In this document: piece after piece, positions 1 to 6,428 of the stretch
Layout: each line of letters starts with the position of its first letter
Position numbering within the stretch: position 1 is the stretch's first letter
Assembly (NCBI GenBank): GCA_943324725.2
Contig: CALPMR020000176.1
Coordinates: 1 to 6,428 of the forward strand
Direction: 5' to 3'
DNA length: 6,428 nucleotides
DNA from: Bordetella parapertussis
GTDB taxonomy: Bacteria > Cyanobacteriota > Cyanobacteriia > PCC-6307 > Cyanobiaceae
The notes under the pieces: model-generated
The model's input: only the letters and a program-made list of their open reading frames with translations
Databases searched by the model: none
Told to the model about the DNA's origin: nothing
Translations under genes and position numbers: made by a program

Positions 1-3000
1 ACAGCCCAGCTGTGCCGCCAGTGCTGGTTGGGCCATAGCTGTAAACGGCGCCGACGCCAACGGCGGTCGTGCTGTCGCCACTGACCACGTCGCTGCTGTA
101 GGTGGGAGCGCCGATGTAGAGCGTGGTGCCATCAAAGGCGAGGGCGGAACCGAACTGACTGTTCTGGGCCTCGCTGCCGCCGGTCAACACCGTCACCACA
201 CCGGCACCAAGAGCATCGGGGTTGTTGAGATCGAGAATCTCAGGATTGCTATTGAGATTCTGCTGAATCCAACTGCCAGCGACGATGTAAACAGTGCCGC
301 CGCTGTTGGTGTTGGGGGCGGAGATAATCAGTTCATCGCAACCATCGTCATCCAAGTCGGCCACCAGCATGATCCGGCCCAGATTGCCGCCCCAGCCCTC
401 AGTGGGATCGGCCTGAATCAGCAGACCGCCGCTGCTGCTCTGAGATTTGGCATCCTGCAACAGCGGCAGGTTGGCCGCATCGGCGTTGAAGTTGCTGCGC
501 GCCAGGGCATTCAGCCAGGTGGTTGGACTGAGGCCTACCGGAGGATTGCCGCTGCTGGGATTGGTTGGATAAAGGCCCGTGAATTGAATCCAGACCCGGC
601 CGGCGGGATTGCTGTCGGCGCTGGGCGTGAACGGCTGGGAGATGGCCAGCCAGCCGGCGGCCGTTCCCTCGTAGCTGGTTCCCTCGTAGTTGGTGATCGT
701 TGAGGTGTAACGCCCGGCTACCTGAGAGAGCCCGAAACCCTTGCTGGTGTTGGCCGGGTTCTGCTGGGAGCGGATCACCTCACCGCTGTCCACATACTGA
801 AGTTGGTAGGGAGCCTGCTCGAGGATGTCGGCGCTGACGATCTGCTGGGGGTAGAGCGGATTGCTGGTAAAGCTGCTCGGATCGGGAGCGGTGCTGATCC
901 GGGGCCCTGAGACGGGCAAGACGGCGTTGATGCCGCCAGCATTGAGCTTGGCTGAGGAGAAGGTGGAGTAGAGATTGCTTGCGGGATCGAAGAAATTGAG
1001 CGCGTAGCTGTAGAGATGGGCGTTGGCATCGAACTTGCTCTTCGGCACCAACAGCCCCACGGCTGGGGTGTTGGTGAGGAAGGTGTAAGCCAGATCGCTG
1101 CTGGTGGCCCGGGGCTGACGGCTGAGCAGGGTCTGGTCGCCGATCAGCACCTGGCTGGGATCGAGGGTGTAAGTGCTGATGATGGTGCTGGGACTGCTGC
1201 TACTCAGCAGATTCACCGTCACCGATTGCAGCTGCTGCTTGGCGGGATTGAAGCCGGCCAGAGTCCAATCAGCCGGATTGATCTGCAACAGATCGGCGTC
1301 CTGCAGCGAGGTGCTGCGGCTGCCGCTGGTCTGGGTGGCCACCGGCGCGCTGATGGGATTCAGCAGCTGGGCCGCACTCCAGCTGGTGGAGCTTTCGTCG
1401 TAGTTGGTGTAAAACGTCGCGTTTTCGGCCCCATTCGGATCGACAGAGCGGGCTTTCCAGTGCAAGTTGACCGCGCCGGTCTCCACCCCTGGCGCCGTCG
1501 ACAGGCCGCCGATGTTCACCCCCAGACTGGCGAGTAGGCCGGTGGCATCGGCGCTAGTCATCACAGGCCAGTCGCCGCTGGGATTACTTGGTGTGCTGAG
1601 ATCCACGCCCGAAAGCGATTGTTGATAAAGCGCCAGTTCGTCGATGGCACTGCCATTGTTGAGGTAGATCAGCAGGGCATCCTGGGCTTCCGTTGCCGGG
1701 CTGAACACATCGCTGAGGGCCGTCTGGCCCACCAGCTGGTTGTCGACATAGAGGCTGGCGCTGCCTGTGGTGAGCGCTACATCCACCGGCTGCTGATTCA
1801 CCACCTGGGTCTCGATGTCCGGCAGGTAGGTGGCGACAATGTAATGCCATTTGCCATCATTAATGCTCAGCGGCGACGCGCCATTGGTCGTGGTGAGTGT
1901 GCTTAACAGGCTGGTGCTGCTGCCGACGTCGAAGACCACCTGACCCAGGCCATTGACCGAAACGGCCGTCGAATAGGTAAGAGCAAAATCGAGGCTCAGT
2001 CCGCCATAATTTTCTTGTGCATATTGGGGCGGGACGCTGCTGCTGACAGCCGAGCTGCTGGGGTTGAGGCCAAAGTTGACCTTGGCCTTGCCCGCTTTCT
2101 GCTGGTAGTCCCAGAGATTCTGAAACAGGGTCTTGAGGTTGCTGTTATTTGTATAATCAGTGCTGGCGGTTGTGAGCAGGCCGCTATTCATCAGGGCCTG
2201 ATCGGTGCTGACGGCGATGGTGTTGAGGCTGGAATTCGGCGCCCCATCCAGCAGGGCGGTGTCGAACTCCAGGCTGGTGGCTGGTACCTCGGCCAAGATG
2301 CCGGCGGCGCTGCCGCTTGTGCCGATCAGGGCATCGGCGGCCACCCCATAGCTGGCCAGGAAGTCGCTTACCCCTGCCAAGGTGGTGCCGGCCTGGAGAT
2401 TGGTGATCTGCAGGGCGTTGCTGTACAGGCCGCTGCCGCCATTGCCGCCGAGGGCAGTGGTGTTGGTGCCATCGGCCACGACGGCCCAGGCGTAGCCATA
2501 GACCGCACCGCTGTCGGTGCCGGTGGGGATGCTGGTGATCAGGCCCCGCCCGAGGGCATCCTGGTAGCTGATCTGATCAACCACGAAGCTGGAACTCAGC
2601 AGCCAGCCCTTGGGCAGTTGTCCCTGGGTGATCGAAGGCTGGCCGAGGGCGAACAGGCCGGCACCGTTGCCATTGCCGGTTTCAGGAACGCGGGCCCAGA
2701 ACTCAATCGTGTACGGGCTGCGCGCCACACCGCTAATGGGGCTGCTGGACGGCACGGCCGCCTGCGGCAGAAAGGTGTTGAGGCTGCCGACGCCGGTGCT
2801 GAGCACGCCAGTGCCATCGATGTTTTCAATCGCCGCATCGCTGTTGATCGCCAGCGCGCCGGTGACGTCAAAATCGAGGCCGGTGCTGGAGGCGCTGCTG
2901 ACCGCCGCCGGCGAGTCGCCGATGCTGCCGATGTTGTAGTTGCCGACGCCGCTCTGCCCCTGGTCCATCTGCAGATAGATGTAGGGGTTGGAGGTGAGCA

Positions 3001-6000
3001 CGGCCTGCTCGTAGGGCACGGCCACGTTCTGGCTCCAGGCGATGACCGGCTCCTGCTGCAGATTGCCGGCGGCATCCAGCATCGGCATGCTGCTGATGCT
3101 GAGATCCGCGACACCGATACCCACGGCATCGGCGGAGGCCCAGGTGATCGTCTGCGGTGTCTGGAAGCTCTGGCTGGTGGGATCAAACAGGGCCGCTTTG
3201 ATCACCGTGGGGGCCTTGCCGCTCTGCGGCGTTTCAGAGAGGGGAGCCAGACCCTTGACGGCGGCGATCGAGGTTTCACTCCAGGTGAGCAGCACCTTGA
3301 GGTCATCGGGCGTGCTGCCAGGCACCAAGGCGATATCGAGATTGTCGATGATCGCGTTATCGGCGGCGATGTAGTTGAAGGGATTGGTCTGCCAACCACC
3401 AGTGGTTTTAATCGAGAAGGCAATCTGCTGATTGCTGAAGTAATTGTCGTAGAAGCTCTGATAATCCTCGGCGCCGCTGCTGCCGCTGTTGGGCACCGGC
3501 CGATCGATCACCTCCACCCAGGCGACCAGATCGCCTCCCTGAAGATTGGCGGTTTTGAAACTGGAGGTGCTGGGCAGTTTGGTGGCTACGGGCAGGCGCG
3601 CCAGCGAGAATTGTTGTTCTTCGGCTTTCCAGGAGAGTGAGGGGCTCGGATTGACATCACGTTTGGTACCGGCTTGCCAGGTGGTCGAATTCCACTGAAT
3701 ACCATTGAGGTAATAGGTGTTGAGATCGTTGGCGTTGTTGCCTTCGCCATCCACGAACACCACGCGGCTGCCGATGGCATTGCCTTTCTCCGAGGCCAGC
3801 AGGGGCGTCTGATCGTTGTTGCCATCGGCGATGTAAACACCACTGGTGCTTGGCCCGGCCACGGCCCCGGGCACGGAGCGCTCCGTGAAGAAGCTGTGTT
3901 CATCAATGAAATTGTTGTAGACGACTGCTGTGGGCGTCACCGTCAGCACCGCTGACTCCGTCGGCGCGACGCCAGTCGGCAGATCGAGCACCAGGCTGTA
4001 ACCGAGGCTGCCGCTGGCCGGTGGGGCGCAGTAGAAAGGTTGATCGAGACTCACCCTGGCGATCGCACCATTGATCAGGGTGACTGTTGCCGTGGTGTTG
4101 GCGGCACTGCCCGTCACCAGGCTGGCGATAGGAGTGCTGCCCTGGAAGACGGAATAACCCACCCCCGTATAGACGTAGGAGCTGGAGTTATCCACAGGCA
4201 GTGGCTTGACCTGCTGGCTGTTGGCATCAAAGGGTGCATAGCCACTGCCACCATCGCTCACCACCACGCTTTGGATCACGGCGGCGGACTGGCTGGTCCA
4301 GCTGCCGCTGTCGTTGGGCTGCTGCAGAATGATCGTGGGCGGTTTGGCCGGGCCCTTGCCGATGGCCCCACTGTTGACGATGGACGTGCCAGTGCTGGCG
4401 TTGATGCTGAGCAGATCCGGCACCACCACGACCGTGGAGATGCTGTTGGCGTATTCGGGCAGATACGCATAGGTACCGCCGCGGGTGATGACGAGGCTGG
4501 TGATCTGGCCGCCGGCCACCACCACCGTCGCTTCCGCCAGGTCGTCCTCGCCGCCGGGGGTGACGCCGAGTAGGCGAACATTGGTGTAAGTGCCATTGTT
4601 TAAACCACTGCCCCCATTGCCCTGCTGGAGGGTGCCACTGGTCTGCATCAAGTTGGCGCTTGAGGCGATCAGCGTCTGCAGCCTGAGGGCCTGGGTGTTC
4701 TGGCCGCTGAGCAGGTGATCGCCGGTTGACGCTGCCCAGTAGAGGCTGCTGCCCTGGCTGGGTGCATAGACAATGCTGCCGCCTTCCGGTGCTGGCGCCG
4801 GCGCCGTGGGGCTATCCGAAGGGCTGCTGCTGGCAGTGGTGCCCGTGGCCTGACTGGTGGAAGCCGGGGTACCGGTACTGCTGTAGGTGTTATCAAGAGC
4901 GAGCACCGGTTGATAGGCCCCGAAGACCCCAACAGCAACATCAAATGCCCAGGTGTCGCTGTAGGCTCCACTGACCTGATTAGTGGTAGTGCCGTTGTAT
5001 TTATTGAAGAAAGTGGCGCGGGCGTTGAAAGCGCCGTTGTACTTGATTACAAGCTCCGCCTGCGAAGTATTGAAGATGCCACCATTTCGCTGATAGTTGA
5101 GCGCCGCAGAATCCTGATATTGGCTGGCATTTTTTGCAAGCAGAATGGGATTAATAATAGCGGACGAGGTACCGATGGCGGCGTTGATGAGATTCTTATA
5201 GACTGCCAGCTTGGAGTAACCAGCATTGAGCTTTTCAGAAACCCCCTGCGACGTAGACAAGGCACCAAATGTGTTGACAAATGGCTCAAAGCCTTTACTA
5301 TATAGGCCATAGATTCCGGTCGCAATCGTTAGATAAGTTTCAGAATCTCCTACGCCACCAAGGATCTTGCCCGCCAATCCCGACTGGGGCAAGGGGTTGA
5401 CGCCGTCGCCAATTGAGGTGATCCACTGATAGCCAACAGCATTACTGACACTGGCATCAATAGTCCAAATTGTAGGGATGGTTCCCTTGTATGTTGCCCA
5501 TGTGCTCAGACGCGTCAAGCCAGCATCAAAGGAAACGGCTTCCCTGCCCTGCAGGAGGACCGGCTTCCGACTACCGCTGTTTCCATAGTAAGTCGTACTG
5601 CCAACAGCACCGGCGAGCATCAGCTTGATAATGTATTTCTTGCTTAGCTCTATTTTGTCTAATCCTTTGCCAGAGCTTGTTATCGCTTTGATCCATGGGC
5701 TTCCTTCACCCTCACGCAGGGATGATCTATCGCCTAGCAGGGCGCCAACGGAAAGCTTGGCCTGGCTTCTGAAGGCCAGTGTTCCACCAGTGTTGGTGAG
5801 GCCGTAGAAACCAGACAAGAGCAACACAAGACGCGCATTATAATTAGAGCTAAATCTGTCCAGTGCGCTCTGATTAAAAAGCCCGAATCCGCTTAAATCA
5901 TCGTTATTTGCGTATGGGTTCTGCAGGGCAGGAAATCCAAGCTTCCAGCGCGCCACCTCCAGCAATCCCAACTGCACGGTGGTCGGATTGCTGCTCTTGC

Positions 6001-6428
6001 CCACCTCCCAGGAGCCGGCCGTGGCGCCGGGTGCTGCCGCCGGTGCCTCGCTGGCGCCCAGGCCCTCAGGGGCGCTGCTGGCCAAGGCGATGCCGGAGCC
6101 GCCGGCAGCGATGGCGTTAGCAGCGAACAGGGAGGCCCTGGAGAGGTCAGTGCCACTGCCCACCGCCCCATCGGCCCGGGCGGGTGCCGGTGCCGCCGGC
6201 TGGGCGGCGCTTTCGAGCGCGGCGACGGGGGTCCAGGTGGGACTGCTGGTGGGGGTCGCTTTGACCGGGTTGCTCTGCAGCTCCGGTGCCAGCCCGGGTC
6301 CGTTGTTCAGAATCTGAAAGCTGGTGGTGTACAGATCGCTGTCGGGCCGCACCAGGCCGTTGATCGCCTGCTGGGCGGCCTGCTCCTTGGTGATGCTGCC
6401 GCTTTCGAGGGCAGCGAGGTTGGCCGAC
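1..6428 (-). CDS. Giant modular putative surface/secreted protein with LamG and FG-GAP domains (internal fragment, partial at both ends)
   Basis: One frame on the minus strand (codons from 6427 down to 2) is open for 2142 codons. No stop, start or ribosome binding site lies in the window, so the full protein is longer than 2142 residues. Order of parts: Ala/Pro linker (43-138), unrecognised module (139-512), Pro/Ser/Thr linker (513-548), GTYTNV-type beta units (612-817), Trp-containing propeller-like region (818-1146), LamG-like module with an insertion (1147-1613), unassigned segment (1614-2010), FG-GAP blades (2011-2142 and beyond). I read only two Cys, no membrane helix and no RTX nonapeptides. 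LamG and FG-GAP families usually act in extracellular binding, so an adhesin or surface-layer role is inferred, not shown. A secreted enzyme with accessory binding domains is possible, since the unseen ends could carry a catalytic domain. The single reading frame is very secure; the function is moderate at best. Confidence 0.9.
2..397 (-). other. FG-GAP (integrin alpha-type) beta-propeller blades (residues 2011-2142, continuing off the left edge)
   Basis: The first blade begins GWGGNLGRIMLVA and carries the Ca2+-binding loop DLDDDGCDELIISAP. D2024, D2026, D2028 and D2031 fill the D-x-D-x-D-G-x-x-D pattern typical of FG-GAP repeats, and SAP stands in for GAP. After GGTVYIVAGS and a loop, a second blade reads FGSALAFDGTTLYIGAPTY (2092-2110), with both the FG and the GAP that name the family. 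It lacks the Asp-rich loop. VGAVYSYGP then fits the strand that normally follows a GAP. FG-GAP propellers usually have about seven blades, so several more are expected beyond base 1. The unusual Cys at 2030 replaces the Tyr or Phe often seen in the loop. Confidence 0.88.
398..1588 (-). other. Unassigned Ser/Thr/Asn-rich segment between LamG and FG-GAP (residues 1614-2010)
   Basis: About 400 residues match no domain I can name. The segment is in the same continuous frame, with GC-rich codon use like the flanks. Visible landmarks are WPVMTSADATGLLASLGVNI near the start, VNLHWKARSVDPNGAENATF, a Ser run within NLLSSSSPSTIISTYTLDPS, LYSYALNFFDPASNLYSTF, and near the end AAGWLAISQPFTP and AGRVWIQFTGLYP. 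The last two look like paired beta strands. A short tandem duplication encoding YEGTSYEGT lies within it at 663-692. The segment is probably beta-rich, with no enzyme motif that I can see. Confidence 0.5.
663..692 (-). repeat. Tandem duplication of a 15-bp unit inside the coding sequence
   Basis: On the plus strand, GTTCCCTCGTAGCTG (663-677) is followed directly by GTTCCCTCGTAGTTG (678-692), differing at one base. The unit is five codons long, so the frame is kept. It gives a doubled YEGT(S/A) motif at residues 1914-1923. It looks like a recent slippage or local duplication event. Confidence 0.85.
1589..2989 (-). other. LamG/concanavalin A-like module with a large internal insertion (residues 1147-1613)
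   Basis: The hallmarks of a bacterial LamG-like jelly roll appear in the right order. They are an opening strand NPYIYLQMDQG, then SPYTIEFWARV (W1244), then GKWHYIVATY (W1527), then ASLYVDNQLVGQTAL, then IDELALYQQSLS (from 1595). This family binds glycans or proteins, usually extracellularly and often with Ca2+. The distance between the 'EFWARV' and 'WHYIVATY' strands is 283 residues, whereas roughly 80-100 is usual. About 200 residues between PKGWLLSSSF and YGGLSLDFAL are therefore extra. That insert includes YGYAWAVVADGTNTTALGGN and KTLFQNLWDYQQKAGKAKVN. It could be an inserted domain, or two LamG halves fused after recombination. Confidence 0.75.
2990..3976 (-). other. Trp-containing beta-rich, propeller-like region (residues 818-1146)
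   Basis: No family is assigned with confidence. The region contains recurring hydrophobic strands ending in Trp: LVAWVEVIDR (W970), VLLTWSET (W1049), TITWASAD (W1096) and PVIAWSQN (W1131). They are interleaved with phrases such as IIDNLDIALVPGS, KAALFDPTSQSF and GVADLSISSMPMLDAAGN. Alternation of 'xxVxW' strands with 'D..IA' and 'P.L...G' turns resembles blades of a sequence-diverged beta-propeller, as in BNR/Kelch-type repeats. The irregular Trp spacing (79, 47, 35) makes this tentative. The opening part (about 818-900) includes DGNNDQTPLLASEKGNAIG and VVFVDGEGNNANDLNTYYLN, which read like loop-rich beta sheet. It leads directly into the LamG-like module. Confidence 0.45.
3977..4594 (-). repeat. 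Degenerate GTYTNV/GGSGY beta units, about three copies (residues 612-817)
   Basis: The first unit is clear: GTYTNVRLLG, then an acidic GGEDD turn, EATVVVAGGQITSLVITRGG, then TYAYLPEY (612 to about 670). The second (about 695-732) keeps only its later half, with IQSVVVSDGGSGYAP. The third (about 756-817) keeps VTGSAANTTATVTLINGAIA followed by RVSLDQPFYCAPP. The shared plan is 'ATVTV-x-GG-x-I-x-SVxIxxGGSGYxxxP', a short beta-strand unit. From memory, very similar GTYTNV...VTITNGGSGY units occur in cyanophage virion proteins and in large bacterial surface proteins; a profile search would be needed to confirm this. The third unit holds C800, one of two cysteines in the window. Copies are diverged at protein level and I see no DNA-level repeat. 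About 63 residues of unassigned sequence (549-611) lie between the preceding linker and the first unit. Confidence 0.6.
4059..4066. other. HIP1 palindrome GCGATCGC
   Basis: One exact copy of the octamer known as HIP1, which is highly over-represented in many cyanobacterial genomes, lies inside the coding sequence. A single copy in 6.4 kb of GC-rich DNA is only mild support for a cyanobacterial source. It has no known regulatory role here. Confidence 0.6.
4784..4891 (-). other. Pro/Ser/Thr-rich linker (residues 513-548)
   Basis: This short low-complexity spacer consists of Ser/Thr-rich sequence (STSQATGTTASSSPSDSP) followed by TAPAPAPEGG. It separates the AT-rich module from the following beta-rich part. 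GC-rich codon use returns here, so it marks the far boundary of the compositional island. Such PT-type linkers are common between domains of secreted bacterial proteins. Confidence 0.65.
4892..6013 (-). other. Unrecognised module of about 370 residues, mostly AT-rich (residues 139-512)
   Basis: I do not recognise this module. It starts at SWEVGKSS and ends near YQPVLALD. It is richer in Tyr, Phe, Trp, Lys, Ile and Asn than the rest of the protein, as expected for a folded globular domain. Landmarks are ALDRFSSNYNARLVLLLSGF (near residue 200), LSKKYIIKLMLAGAVGSTTY, YLTIATGIYGLYSKGFEP, and YKNLINAAIGTSSAIINPI. The hydrophobic runs are short and interrupted, so I do not call membrane helices. 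From about base 5938 down to about 4900 the DNA differs from its surroundings: 24/60 GC at 5821-5880, 24/60 at 5281-5340 and 26/60 at 5101-5160, against 41/60 at 2461-2520. In my reading AGA (Arg) and ATA (Ile) codons occur only here. This suggests a separate origin from the flanking gene, while the frame stays open throughout. Confidence 0.75.
6014..6301 (-). other. Ala/Pro-rich interdomain linker (residues 43-138)
   Basis: These 96 residues contain 28 Ala by my count, plus many Pro, Ser and Gly, with short runs such as QPAAPAPARAD and SEAPAAAPGATAG. They contain one Trp, no Tyr and no Cys, which fits a flexible, disordered spacer. The DNA is very GC-rich: 45 of 60 bases at 6061-6120 are G or C. 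The 42 residues before it (6302-6427) have an amphipathic, helix-like start (SITKEQAAQQAINGL) and no recognisable domain. The linker ends where the aromatic-containing module begins at SWEVGKSS. Confidence 0.7.

Noticed and set aside
2596..3186. A 196-codon minus-strand open frame with many Arg, Ser and Pro
   Set aside because: It is an out-of-frame reading of the main gene. Its composition (Arg/Pro/Ser/Ala) is typical of frame-shifted GC-rich DNA and it carries no domain signature.
2015..3640. A 541-codon open frame on the plus strand
   Set aside because: It is in exact codon antiphase to the minus-strand gene (both use the same codon boundaries). Its openness follows from the sense gene rarely using TTA, CTA and TCA. 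The translation is Gly/Ala/Asp/Ile-rich with no recognisable domain, whereas the minus frame gives clear LamG and FG-GAP motifs. The plus frames at 1016-1537, 1619-1906, 3674-3955, 4040-4573 and 4910-5305 are shadows in the same register.
4892..5938. The AT-rich stretch as an insertion sequence, prophage remnant or separate small genes
   Set aside because: The main minus-strand frame stays open through the whole stretch. I saw no terminal inverted repeats, no transposase motif and no internal start with a ribosome binding site supporting a separate gene.
1..6428. RTX (GGxGxDxLx) nonapeptide calcium repeats, expected in many giant secreted proteins
   Set aside because: None was found in the reading frame. 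The only Asp-rich loop is the FG-GAP type at residues 2024-2031. RTX repeats could still exist beyond the left edge.
1..6428. CRISPR array, tRNA or rRNA genes, riboswitches, promoters and terminators
   Set aside because: The window is coding throughout. I saw no regularly spaced direct repeats, no tRNA-like clover-leaf signature and no hairpin followed by a T-run on either strand.

Overview
The whole window is the interior of one very large protein-coding gene on the minus strand. Reading the reverse complement from base 6427 down to base 2 gives 2142 consecutive sense codons with no stop, and neither end of the gene is present. The start codon, promoter and any signal peptide lie beyond base 6428. 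The stop codon lies beyond base 1. No other gene, RNA gene, terminator or intergenic stretch is visible. Residue numbers below count from base 6427 (residue 1).

The product is a modular protein that looks extracellular. It is rich in Ser, Ala, Gly, Thr, Asn and Gln, has only two cysteines in my reading (C800, C2030), and has no obvious transmembrane helix. From N to C the layout is: a short lead-in and an Ala/Pro-rich linker (6427-6014); an unrecognised, mostly AT-rich module of about 370 residues (6013-4892); a Pro/Ser/Thr linker (4891-4784); about 60 residues of unassigned sequence; a run of about three beta units with 'GTYTNV' and 'GGSGY' signatures (4594-3977); a Trp-containing, propeller-like region (3976-2990); a LamG/concanavalin-type module with a large internal insertion (2989-1589); a long unassigned segment (1588-398); and FG-GAP (integrin-alpha-type) beta-propeller blades with a Ca2+ loop, running off the left edge (397-2).

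The likely source is a high-GC picocyanobacterium (Synechococcus/Cyanobium type). This rests on the style of the giant FG-GAP/LamG protein, GC-rich codon use with dominant AGC, CAG and CTG, and one HIP1 palindrome (GCGATCGC), a motif abundant in many cyanobacteria. The assignment is tentative because there is no marker gene.

LamG and FG-GAP domains usually mediate adhesion or glycan/protein binding at the cell surface, so a giant secreted or surface adhesin is the best working idea. The most notable feature is the AT-rich module between two low-complexity linkers, whose base and codon use differ sharply from the rest of the gene and which looks like a separately acquired domain cassette.
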